Shown here: piece after piece, positions 1-11,800 of the stretch
Position numbering within the stretch: position 1 is the stretch's first letter
Layout of the letters: each line of letters begins with the position of its first letter
NCBI GenBank assembly: GCA_964036275.1
Contig: OZ038437.1
Span: 2,484,501-2,548,500, forward strand
Source of the DNA: Litoditis marina
Taxonomy: Eukaryota > Nematoda > Chromadorea > Rhabditida > Rhabditidae
Direction of reading: 5' to 3'
Length of the DNA: 64,000 nt
The notes under the pieces: generated by a model
What the model was told of the DNA's origin: nothing
The model's database searches: none
The model's input: only the letters and a program-made list of their open reading frames with translations
Translations under genes and position numbers: made by a program

Positions 1-191
1 TGTTTATAAACTAAGACTAAGAGACCGCTCTGCTCTCTCGAACCAACGTATTCAAAGATCAAGTTAAAGAGAAGAGAAATAGCATCTATTTGAAGAGACG
101 CAGGTTGGGATCTGACATTCGAGATATTTCAGAGTACCGCATGGAATGAGTCATCTTGTGCTAGGTATTGAGGGTGACTTGACAATGCTTT

Positions 192-230
192 TTTGTAGTT
201 TGATCTCGATACATAATGCGATCAAACTAC
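192..230. repeat. palindromic element, GTAGTTTGATC family (short copy)
   Basis: Left arm TTTGTAGTTTGATCTCGAT and right arm GATCAAACTAC are inverted complements with only a short spacer. The same pair of arms recurs through the whole window. Confidence 0.7.
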
Positions 231-300
231 GAGATCAGCGGGATAGATTAATATACACCGTCAAAGCGAGGCCTATTCTATATGGGTGGACCATTGACGA

Positions 301-372
301 TTTGTAGTTTGAACTAGATACACACCTTAATTCACGAATTTCCACCGCAAAGCAACATGATCAAACTACAAA
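301..372. repeat. palindromic element, GTAGTTTGATC family
   Basis: It starts TTTGTAGTTTGA and ends GATCAAACTACAAA, giving a foldback of about 72 bases. It is followed by a flank (GCGAGATAGAGTAACATACACCGT, part shown in several copies) that resembles the flanks of other copies, so the mobile unit may be larger than the palindrome. Confidence 0.75.
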
Positions 373-2062
373 TGTAGCGAGATAGAGTAACATACACCGT
401 ATCGGTTTGCTTCGGAAGCGAGTCCTATAGTGTTGTTTTTCAGTATTCCGATTAGTGGACACTCCGCACTTTGTGTAAAAATGTGATTGCAGCAGACGCG
501 CCAGCTGAACCATGTTTTATTATTAAACACACCGAAATCATCGCACTAGTCAACGTCACGTTCAACGTGTGAAACACATCAGAAGTGCAGAACGTGCAAC
601 TACACATATTGAGTTATTTACCCACGAAATTATACCACTTGTGAAACATAACATGGCGTGAAACGTGAGAAACACATCATAAGCTAAGTAAGCGCAATGT
701 GAATAACTTTTGCCCCCGGCAGACGTGCTCAGTGAAAGGTGTGATCAAAATGAGTTGGTTTCCTGATAACCAATAACCTTATTGTTCTACAATACATTTT
801 TTTGTTTCAGATTAGTATTCATTGGGAAAAGAGAGCTTAGGACCTCGAATATGAAAGCTCATGTTTCAGATGTTTTTATTTCGCTGCAGCCAAGATACAT
901 GACCTACTTTTTGCCCTTTTCACAAATATTTCACAGTTTTCCTTCATCAACAATGTACCATAAAACTATAGAAAAACCAGAATTATTCTGACGAAAAAGT
1001 ACTTCCAGAGCCTTGAATTGGTTGGCAAAATGAATTACATTGGTTTTTGTCGACGAGACGCTGTACGCAATCTGAATGATAGATGGGAACAGCTAGGGTC
1101 CGCTCCCAAGAGGGTCACAAATTCTGAGAAACGCACTCCACCACCCTCTTACATTGGAATGATCATAAAACATTCGCAAAAACATGACAACGTTTCAGTA
1201 GAAAGACTGTGGGGCAAAATACACACTTCTAGGGTGAGGAAGGTTATAGTGAAACTCTTTCATCGAAAGTTATGAAAAGATATACAACAGGAGTTAATTG
1301 AATAGTCACGTAAAGTTAGCATTCTGATGAGGAGTTGTGCACATTGTCTTTGCACGTTTCTGAGTACTGCTGTGTTTAACAGCTTTCACGTGACTGTGGA
1401 ATGAACCATCAGTATAGTTCGGGGAGTGCTAGTCAGCAGTGACCCTGTCCACAGAAGCCAAGAGTGAACAGAAAGTCTCTCATACTCACGATGTGAGTTT
1501 GCACTCATGGTGAGTAACGCTCGTTGTATTTGCGAATATGAAATCATTCAAAAGTTTTGAACCAACATTTATCTCTGCTGGCACAAACTGTCAATTACCA
1601 AAACAGAGAAACAAGAAGTTTATCAAATGAGAGCCCTTTGTACAGAAACCTAGAAATATAGAATAGCAGTTTTACATTAACCTTGTTGAAGGCTAGATCT
1701 TCTACGGCCAATGCATGTATTTTGCTACTGCGGCTGACGTGCTCTAGACGGATTACGTGATTCACTCTTCCATCCCATTATGTTTTTAATAACTGGAAGA
1801 TACTTTACGATCCTCTCGTAGTCAGTTCTGTTCCATTGCTAAGCTTTCGATTAAAAGAAAACCGAGGAAAAAATCATCTGTTCAGACTGATGAGTCAGAT
1901 AGTTTTAATCCGTAGTGTAAGACGTGATTCAAACGTACATTCAGACACAAGCAAGACTATTCAGTGATTAGTTAGAAAAATTAGAAAAACGTGGATCGAT
2001 TATTAGTACAAATATCACGATCCTGTCGGGGTTAGTTGTATTCCTTGGCTTAGCTCTTGGTT

Positions 2063-2240
2063 ATAGTCGCCATTTTTCCCACAAAGACAGCAGAGGACTC
2101 GATTGATTGAGCGATGCGGGGCGAGCGGTTGTTGATTATTTGCCAGCGGCTGAGAGAAAGTGTAGATCAATGATACGCAGACTGGCTGGCCGCTCGCCAG
2201 ATCCCGGCCCTTACAAAATCGACGGTACGGTGTCCACAAC
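2063..2240 (-). repeat. dispersed repeat, copy 1 (inverted relative to 18.6 kb)
   Basis: On the minus strand this matches 18596-18773 on the plus strand, including the segments GTGGACACCGTA, AAGGGCCGGG, CAGTCTGCGTATCATTGATC and CAACCGCTCGCCCCGCATCG. A more diverged third copy lies near 7355-7465. No coding frame is conserved among the copies, so it is probably a non-autonomous element. Confidence 0.7.
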
Positions 2241-4647
2241 GGTGTGACAAAACCTACACTAATGTTTGGAGACAGATGAGTCCAACATAATTGAAATCCC
2301 TAGTACGTACAATGTGTGATTCACACGTTGAATCACGAGAGCAAAGAAGATTCAAGTTAGTGAAAGAGTCCAGTAGAATTATGTCTCACAGCAGTCCTAT
2401 AATATGGTGTGTTCCGTGATCTCTGTGTGTTTATATTTTGATCCTGTCGCGAGATTGGTCATGTCATACGTTGACGACAGATTGCTACCGCTCGTAAGCT
2501 TTGTTTTCAGTCAATATTAAAATTTTGGATGGTTTGGAGAAAAAATTCAAAATCCAACTTGTCAGACGACGAGGTCTAAAACCTGAAATTAGGTTGTGTT
2601 TTAATTTGAGATTCCCGTGTTTTTGGGGTCATTCGGAAGAAGGTACTCCAAATCTTTTTACAAAGTAGAAAACAACTTTTGCAGGGAACGCATTCTCGAG
2701 GAAAAAGGAATATTTTGGGAACCGCCAGACTACGACTTCCGGTGAGAACAATGAATCGCTGTTTTCCCGGAAAAAATTCCATTGAAATGACTGCGAACGC
2801 GAAAATTATAGACCGGTGTCTGGCACGTGGGGTCAAAAAGTTGAAACACAAACTTGAAAAAATCGAGAAAAAGGGGTATACGAGTATCTTCTGTTTCATT
2901 TCTACACTTCGGAGAGATTTTATGAGATGGTTCGCTTTCTCTGAAACTCATAGTTCACTTTCTCTCAACCAAGCCTCTACATGGTACCTCCTGACAAAAC
3001 TGGTACATTACGACGTGCACCAAGAAAAAACTACAACGACTGTGTGATCTATCCCTATATAGATCATGATTGTTTACATAAGCTAGGAATGCATGCACCC
3101 GGAAACCGAGTTTTCCGCCCGAATTGAGCGGCGTTGGGTGGCATTGGGTGAGTTAGGCTGGAATCTCAATCAGTTTTTTCCCGACCAAAAAATGACGTGC
3201 AAACTAGGACAACTCACTTTAATAGAACATTTTCAATCAGAAAGTAGTGATAGATGGTATTGTACTGTTACGACAGGAAGAAGAAAAAACTTTGAACTCT
3301 AACTTTTTATTTTAATTTTCGACTCAAAATTAATGATAAAGATGACGGTGTGATGTTGTAACACGAATAAATAAAGAACAATGTAGATGAAAATAGCTTG
3401 AAAGCTACGCTTTGTAAGTATATAGTTTGATCCCGTTACACTTTGTTCGAAGTGTGTGAATAATGGCGTATCGAAATCGAACTACAAATTGACTCGAAAG
3501 TTTACGCCAACAAAGTGAACCAGGAAACAGCGTTTTCCGCCTGATTTGAGCGGAACTGGGTGAGAACTTGATGAGTAGCAGACTTGTCAATCAGGGGATG
3601 TTTTGCGGGCTGGGTCAGGATGTTTTCCCGCACTCGACAAATCGGATTTCGGCCATTTCATGACGTCAAAGCATTATAGAGTTAGGGAGAAGGAAGTCTC
3701 GGATGAGATAAAATGCAAAACGTGTGATTCACGTTAGAAGGTCAGCTTTTTGTTATCTGCTACAGCAAAACGTGTGATAGCCACAATTGTTAATGTGTTT
3801 ACACGTAAGTGCACGTGTCTACGTGGATTCGTTCCTGCCAAAAAAGCGTACACGGTGTACTTTGCTTCATCTCATCTTGTTTGTAGTTTGATCCCGTTGC
3901 TCTTTGGTTCGAATTTGTAACTTATGGCGTGTATTGAACCATAATTACTTAGGCAGGAAGTTCAATATATCAAACAAATAACCCACGCTTCCGATTGACT
4001 AGTGTTTTGCTCACGTCAGAGCATTATAAAGTTAGGGAGAAGGAAGTCTCGGATGCGATAAAACGCAAAATACACGTGAGAAGGTCATATCTGTTATGAT
4101 AAAGTGCACACTTTTTGTTTTTGCTACACGCAACTAATATCGTTACCATTGCTTTTAGTTTAGAGAGGAAATTTAAAACAGATAACACTAGTTTAGGAGC
4201 ATCATTAAGTTAGGGAGAAAGAAGTAAAACTGTAATAGTTACTTATAGTATAGACAGCAAATTCAGTGTATTAAACAGAAGACACTGGTTTCGAATAGAC
4301 TATCGTTTGCATACAGCAGAATCTGTAGAAAGTATGTATGTAGTAAAAAAGTATGTATGTATGTAGGTAGTAAGCAAGTATGTATATGGAAGAAAGAAAA
4401 AATTAGAAAAAAAACAAATATGAAAAAAGCAGAGAAAGAAGGAAGAAACAGTACATCAGGAGAAGGTATTTAATAAACAACAAATGAAATGTAATTCGCT
4501 GCAGAGGCAAAGTACACTATTCACATTGTTATTCACGTTGCAGTAATTATTATGCTATTATTATGCTGATGAGTAAAACAATATTTGGAAACAACAACTA
4601 AATTGATGTTCAAACCATAACAAGGTGGTAAAAGTAGTTAGTCAATT

Positions 4648-4900
4648 GCGCAGTCACGTGAAACATGTTGAACACAGCAGAACTCAGAAACATGTAATGG
4701 CAAACTGCACAACTTATATTGTTGCTTCACGCTGTGGGGAACTATTATACTAGTCATGAGTAGAACATTATTTTGAAATATCAACTAAATCAATATAGCA
4801 CAAACAAAAATGTGGTAAAAGTAGTCAACTGTTAGTCAATTTCGCAGTCAAGTGAAACATGTTGAGCACAGCAGAACTCAGGAACGGGCAATTAGAAAGT
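4648..4900. repeat. two arms of the CACGTGAAACATG inverted-repeat element
   Basis: The strings CAGTCACGTGAAACATGTTG and CAGTCAAGTGAAACATGTTG, each followed by AGCACAGCAGAACTCAG-like sequence, occur twice in the same orientation here. The same arm is found at 17738-17836 and 58067-58165, and inverted at 1298-1420 and 58500-58618. Confidence 0.65.
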
Positions 4901-5830
4901 GCACACTTTCTATTTTTGCTCCACTTTTCAGATGACTATTCATTTTAACAATAAAAAGATGATGCAAGTACTATATTATCCGCAATATTGTGGCGCATTT
5001 GTTTTCAACTTGAGCACAGACACAGAAATCAGCCACTGAGCCGTGTGAAATCTATTTACTCAACCGACAACTAACCAGAAACCTCGCGGGGGACGCAGTT
5101 CTAAAAATGAAGTAAGTTTTGTCGCAATTTGAACCTGCAGCATTCGCTAGCGAGTAACATATGTTATTCTTGTCCGAAAAACTTCTATTTTTAGTGAAAT
5201 TCTCGTGTTACTCATAACAAAACGTCCCTAATTGCCCGAAATAGATTGTGTAGGCGTTGACTAGAATAAACAGCTGAATGTTCATGCTGAAGCGTCAACT
5301 AAGTTAGATTTGTAGTTTGCTCTCAAATCACATTTCTCGAATGGTTATCAATAAAATGAGTAAGCTTACTAACAAACTTATGTCTAATTTACTAACAAAC
5401 TTATGTCTTATTTGTCTAATTTTTTCGCCACTTATAACAATGTTTCATAGCTAACAATCGGATGGAATGTGGCAGCATACTGTATAGCTGAGTTTATACG
5501 GTTACCAACATTAGTTATCATCTTTTGTTCAAAAGTGATTTATTTCTACTCCAAAGTTGAATATGAGCAGAGTGCATTAACGAGAAACCAGTAGTTTTGT
5601 CTTAGAACGCAGGATAGTTCCCGAATAATGTCTTGGAACGCACATACACTGAATTACAACCACAGCAAAACATACTAACTTTGTATTTTTTCTGCTCTCC
5701 CAGAGCGATGTCGCAACAAAAGTAGTGCAAAAAGAAAACTAAATTCAGGTTCATTAGGCAATGGTCATACACAACTGTGATTCTCGTGGAAAATAAATAT
5801 TCGAACTGTTTTCTGATGAACATCTAGTCT

Positions 5831-8800
5831 TTAATATCGCAGCTGGTAGGTGTTCATAATCTTCTTGAATCTATCATCTTTGGTTATGTACTTTTCCTGA
5901 AATGAAGAAAAATGTAATTAAAGTAGTCACTGAAAAAACCCAGGTAAGCTCTTAACGTTGTTTCGCGTCTCTAAATTCATATGAGAATGGGGAATATTCG
6001 TTATTTTTGGTTGTTGAAGACATCAAGTATGATCAAGTGCTCCAACATTTATTGAACATTTCAACGTTAAAATATCAACAAAAGTAGGAAAACGCGAGTT
6101 TCCGAAATCTTTACACAGTACATTTGTAATATTCACATTTTTTGGAACTATGAAATTTTTTTGATCTAACCTCTTCAAAGTAGCAGACAAGCAGTGCGTA
6201 GAGGTATTTGTAATGATCCACATTTCTTATCATGGAGCAGCGAGCTTTTCGCTGGTTCGCCATGATTTGTGTCTGTAAAACTGACTATAGGGACTGAACA
6301 AGTCTTCCTTGTAGTTTTTTTTTCACACCAAGGTCTACCAAATTGATGCAAGCACAGCGAAATTGAGCAGCACCGTATCGCCATCCTTCCAAAAGAAATA
6401 ACCTTTACTTGTAGCGACGAACAGGTGAAATGCAGTTTTGCTATGCAGTGTTTTTAGTTCGATCTAATTTCGTTTGGACGTGAATGAAAAATTCTACTTG
6501 TTCGGGTGAAATAAAACTTCTCAAAGGTGACCATCGCTTCAAAATGTTGGCTGTTTGGCGAAAAGATCAACGACCTATACCACTCTATCGTAACAGAGTT
6601 GAAAACTCACAACATTAACTCTTTCACCTCTCTCAATAGCAACTTTTGCCTCCAGGAAAGCTGGAAAAATACATATTAGACCAGGGAAAAATGGTGATAT
6701 TATTTTGAAAGAATAAGTGAGCCTATTTCTGAAAAGTTGTTTATATGATAAGTATGAAATGAGTTGAAAAACAAGTTTACCGAGAAAAGTTGCAGTGCGG
6801 CCGACACCATCAGAGCAATGCACAATAGTGGGCTTCTCTGATTTCTGTAACAAGCACTCATTTGGCATTTGAATGGATACGTCATAGTTTGCAATTATTT
6901 TTCTCATCTACAAAAAAATGAACTTATTCAAATGGAACTGCATAGTTTTCGTTTAGGAAACCAATCAAATCCCTGTACATAGCAGAAACTCATTCAGAAA
7001 CTATGAGAAATAAAACGTTACAGAATGTGATATTGGAATTTCATTCCACTCCTAAAGTTAGTTTGTGTACTCTGGAAAACTCAGTAGAAATGATTTCGAC
7101 TATACCTGCTCCTGAACTAATTTGGCTAGTTCCAGTACAAGTTGAGGATGGTCAGCATCTCCAAACGATGACCAGTTTTGCAACTGAATTTGAGTGAAAG
7201 TGTGAGGAGGAGAACTGAAAAAATGCTAATTAACACAAGAAACTAATTCTGAGGGAATTTCTCAAAAGACTACTGTGTATCTTTAGTGTAGGGAAACATG
7301 GACCAGTTTTTCAGTTGAATTTAGGTGAAAGTGTGGTGGTCTGAGAACTTGAGCCGCGATGCGAGGTCCGCCAGCAATTGAGAGATTGTAGATCATAGAC
7401 ACGCAGATTGTATGGTAGCTGGCCGAATCTCACCCGCTATCAAACTGATTGTACGTTGTGCACAGCGGTTCGATGGAACCTAGAAATGGCACTGAAACGA
7501 CTGAAAACGTTGATTCGAAGTAAGATTATATAGTTTTTTCCACTGAGACTCCTACAGTAGGATTTCGAAACTTCCGAGCCGTTTCGCTCACTTACTTTTG
7601 ATCGGAGAAGTTGAGGATTCTCGTACCTCACTGTCCTTCTCAGATAGACTAAATAACTTTATTATCAGCTTCACGACGGCCTTCGGAACGTTTGTGAGGT
7701 TACTATAGAAGTCTCAGTAGGAATGGTGCGACCTATACCTTACAAATCAGAACACCCACCCCTCACATTCGACTACCAGTTGTCTCTGTCGAATTCCACA
7801 CAAATCTAAAGCAACGTCGGTGCCGGCCACTTTTCGTACAATGATATGTCCCTTGTCGTGTTGAATCGGCTTGACTCCTTTTGGGATGTACTCGCGGAAA
7901 TCTGAAATTGAAGTAAGGTTAGAAACGCCGTATGCAAGAGAATGTTTGTAGTTTAATACTATGGTTGTTGGTCAAAATTCGATGTTCTGGTTGCATGGTA
8001 ATCAAACTACGACGGAAATTTCGTCACTATTTTCAAAAAAGAGCATAATTTCACAAATGTCTTGCGTTCGACTGAATAACGGACTGAAGGTAGTATAAAA
8101 AACGTGCGACTCTAATGGGAACTTGGCGACGGGACGAGTGTTGGAAAACTAGAAAACTTTCGGAAAGTTCATATGTGAGTCTCAGTAGGAGAGATCGGAA
8201 CTGTTCGGAACTGGGTGTAGTTCCTATTCCCCCTTTATGCTCATTGCCACACGGTTTCTCCAATGTTCATGATTCTCTATATCTTGACTAACGTTCACCA
8301 ACATCTCGACCCGATAGAAGGATCTCCCAGATAATCCATGTATAGTGAATATGATCGAGTCCATAGAACATAACAATGTGGATAAGTCAGTCTTTATATC
8401 GCAATACAGAGTTATACAAATAATATAGGATGATAGAAAGGTGCGAGACTGAATACATAGGAGAGAGAGAGAGAGATAACAGATAACTAGTAGTGCCACA
8501 TGGTTTGGGTAAGTTACGGATTACGGCTTGTTCTCGTCTACTTACGATTTGTGCTCTATTACGACTCAACCTTCCCAGACAGTCGCATTGAAGCGAAGTG
8601 ATGCTTACTGCCACGAGTTGGCGAGATTGCGTGGTACGTGCGCGTGAGTGATATGCTAATGCGCACTCTATGTTAAGCAGCGTACCACGTATTGAATATC
8701 GCAGTCTGCGATAGTTCCCCGACAGAGAGAAAGACGAAGAGAAGTTTCGCACTCTGCGAAAGCTCCCCAGCGTAGAAAAACAGAAAAAGAAGTCCGGTGA

Positions 8801-11800
8801 CGTGATAACGAGTTGAAGCAAGCCAAACAGCAACGTGCTGTTAGACCTCCACGATAATCATGGGAACTAAGAAACGATTGCCGGACAACTTCAAACTGTA
8901 CAAAGCTTCTGCTTTATCCAATGGCAGATACCATTTGTTACGACTTTAACGGCTGTCTACGTTCGGATTGACACACTCCTAGCATGGAAACAAGCAGAAC
9001 ACACGTACTAGATAGATGAAAGGTAGAGATATAAGAGGAAGCAAAGTTGATCAATGGAGTGGTATGTTGTCTTCTTGTTCTCCTAGTAGATCGATGTCGA
9101 ATGCTCCATATCTTCTTCAATTCCGGTACTCGGCTGACTGATAGGCTGTCTCCAACTTTCTCTACCAGATGTACGTATATTTATTCGAACTTGGCTTCAG
9201 AAAGTGTCGAGGTTTTGGTCCAAAAATGACTTCGAAGTGATGTGAAACGGTTCCACACGGCTTCTTGGCTAACCAATGCCAATTGACAGGCGACTGATAA
9301 ATGATTATATGTTAACGACACGATTCTCACGATGCAATGTCTCTGATGATTTAAGGCAGATCTCACCACCTCGGCTCACAATATAAACCGTTTTATTAAG
9401 CGTTTGACACCATCTTTAAGTTTGTTGGCTGACTTGATATGGCTTGAAGTGGGCGCTAGAAAGTAACAAGTCTGTAGTTCCTGGCAGGGTCATGAACACG
9501 ACTATTCACGTATGACTCGTTTAATATGCGTTCGGGAAGACGTACATAATCACGTCTATTTTGTCGGCTATACCGTGGAATAGTTGTCGAAAACCAACAG
9601 GTAACGTATTTCTTGATGGGGTCTGAAAACGACTAGGTATGTCTTTTTTCGGATGAACACGGCGATTATGTGCTGATGTCAAACGGATCTCGTAAATGTG
9701 TTCAATACGTCTTGTTCAGTTCTTTTGTTACGTCCAAGTTTCCGGCTGGTTTGTATATTGATGGAGTGGTTGAACGAAATAATCTTTTGATTAATTTAAT
9801 GCTGGTCAATGAATTATCTGATTTCTACGATGTTGTTTGAAACCGTATGACTAAACAGTGAGCAGTGATAGTTTGTTTTTGATTACTCATGCATTATTCG
9901 ATAACGATATTTTGCTCAGCATGACAATGTAGAACTTATGTTTTCAGGCAACAAGTGTTCACTTTCTGGCTTTCCGGGCATGTACTGCAAATCGTTTATC
10001 ATACGTCTGAATGGCTTTCATTATTACGTTTATTCACGATCACGGTTATGGCGTGTAGTAGGCGTTAGTGGTAACACGTCACGTTTTTCTCAATGAGATC
10101 ATGAAAACGACTACATACGTTTTTTCTGATAAACACGAGAATTTAGTGCTCATATGACGGATCTAGTGAAAATATTCAACACGTCTTGTATAGTGCCAGC
10201 TTTGGTAACGTCTGAGTTTGGCGGCTGGTTGCAAAATGATGAATTCGATGAACGAGATAATCTTTTGTGGTTGATCGAGATAACATTCTCACCAATATAA
10301 AGGATGGATGAGCTGACAATTACATACGTTTCTTGGATTTGATTTGATAAACGGCTAACTCTGCTACATGTCGCAATGTTTCAAGTACATAAGATTAGTT
10401 CTCAACGCTAACCTTTGCAGAAGTTTTTACGATTTACGGTTTCCATGACTTCTGATTACGGCATATTGATGGAATATGTAGTCGTTATAACGGTTAGTCA
10501 CTTCACGTACGATGTATGTGAACGACGCATGACTACTTCTCAGAATGATGTCTTAATAGATCTGATGTACAATATACCATATATTAACATGCATAACTAC
10601 GTCTGCCAGAGAACAAAAGTTCACGATTTACTAAATCATGTTGCGACTACGACTTGAACTTAGTTTGTTACAACGAAATTGGCGAAAAATTTTCCACTTT
10701 CCAGATTGAAGCACCAAAACACTTTCTACGTCTTGTGTAACAAATGTGTGCACTTCATGCCAAGACTATGTAACGGCTATTGTTATTATGATCAATCTAA
10801 AACACATTAGAAACGAACTTTGATTTTACGAGTTGTTATGATATACATGCGGTTTGACAAAAAGGCTGCGAAAATCAAACGAACAAACTGTTGTTATCTA
10901 CTGACTGTTGTTATCTTCGAAAAATGTTATTTTCGTAATAACTACGGATTTATGTAATCAACAAAAGTGAAAGTTGACGGCTTGAATATTTTGAACTTGA
11001 AATGTCTACTTGGCTAAATGACTATCTACGTGCTTACGACTAAATTCACAACACTATGTGCAATACTTGCTTACGTACATCAGTTTATGCTCAAAAACGA
11101 ATAATTCTGAACATGACATTATGGGTGAGATAATATTTGCAAGATATACCTTCTGGTTGTCGAATTCGCTTGTAGTTTGGTCAGAGTGGCGTTTAGTCGT
11201 TATTCCAGCACATGATCTCATTCATCTTTCCATTTGCTCCGATTTGTTCGATTATCGGTAGAGAATATTGCTGGACGACGGCAGCGGAATACATGTTGAA
11301 ACTCTCACGTATGTACGAATAGTCAAAATTCAACATTGTATTGCACGGGTAGATACGCATGCGCTTGTCATGAATTGCCTGATATCTGCATGTATCAAGT
11401 ACGCGAATAATTTTGAGCGGCTGTCAATGACGAATTCAATACGGTGACGACAGTACGGCTTAGTAGACATGATTTGGTTTGACTATTCTTACGTATAAGA
11501 ATTGAAATTTTTGCTGCTTGGCTATACACGCATTTTTAAATGGCTGGTTTTTATATTCTTAGCTAAATGCGACAGGTACACGAATAAACTTGTCCATTTT
11601 TCCATAACGACTTAAATACGGTAACGATAGCACGGTTGAGTGGACTTGTTACAGAATCGAGTATGCATCATCTAATGAAGCTGAGAATGGTTCGAAACGA
11701 AATAATAGTACGGATAATCGGTGAATACTGGTACCAGTGTATACAAAATTTTGTATGGTTACGTATATATAACGCGAAGCTCAATCGGGATCAATATACA

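Larger units (their letters stand above)
1..5830. other. repeat-rich intergenic region, no convincing gene
   Basis: The open frames here are short, have no recognisable family pattern and no matching splice sites, so I call no gene. The stretch holds two palindromic elements of the GTAGTTTGATC family near 190-230 and 301-372, another at 3421-3487, half of the CACGTGAAACATG element at about 1298-1420 and further arms at 4648-4735 and 4833-4900. It also holds one copy of the 2063-2240 dispersed repeat, a GTAT microsatellite near 4334-4385, and an internal duplication containing GTTAGGGAGAAGGAAGTCTC at 3680-3700 and again near 4028-4047. It lies downstream of the phosphatase gene on the minus strand. 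Confidence 0.6.

Noticed and set aside
2679..3047. 122-residue plus-strand frame and its antisense partner
   Set aside because: Both strands are open and neither shows family features; the neighbourhood is repeats.
8224..8833. Long minus-strand open frame
   Set aside because: It lies within the 515-bp repeat, and the same frame recurs at 12457-12732 only because the DNA is duplicated. It has no start context or splice partners.
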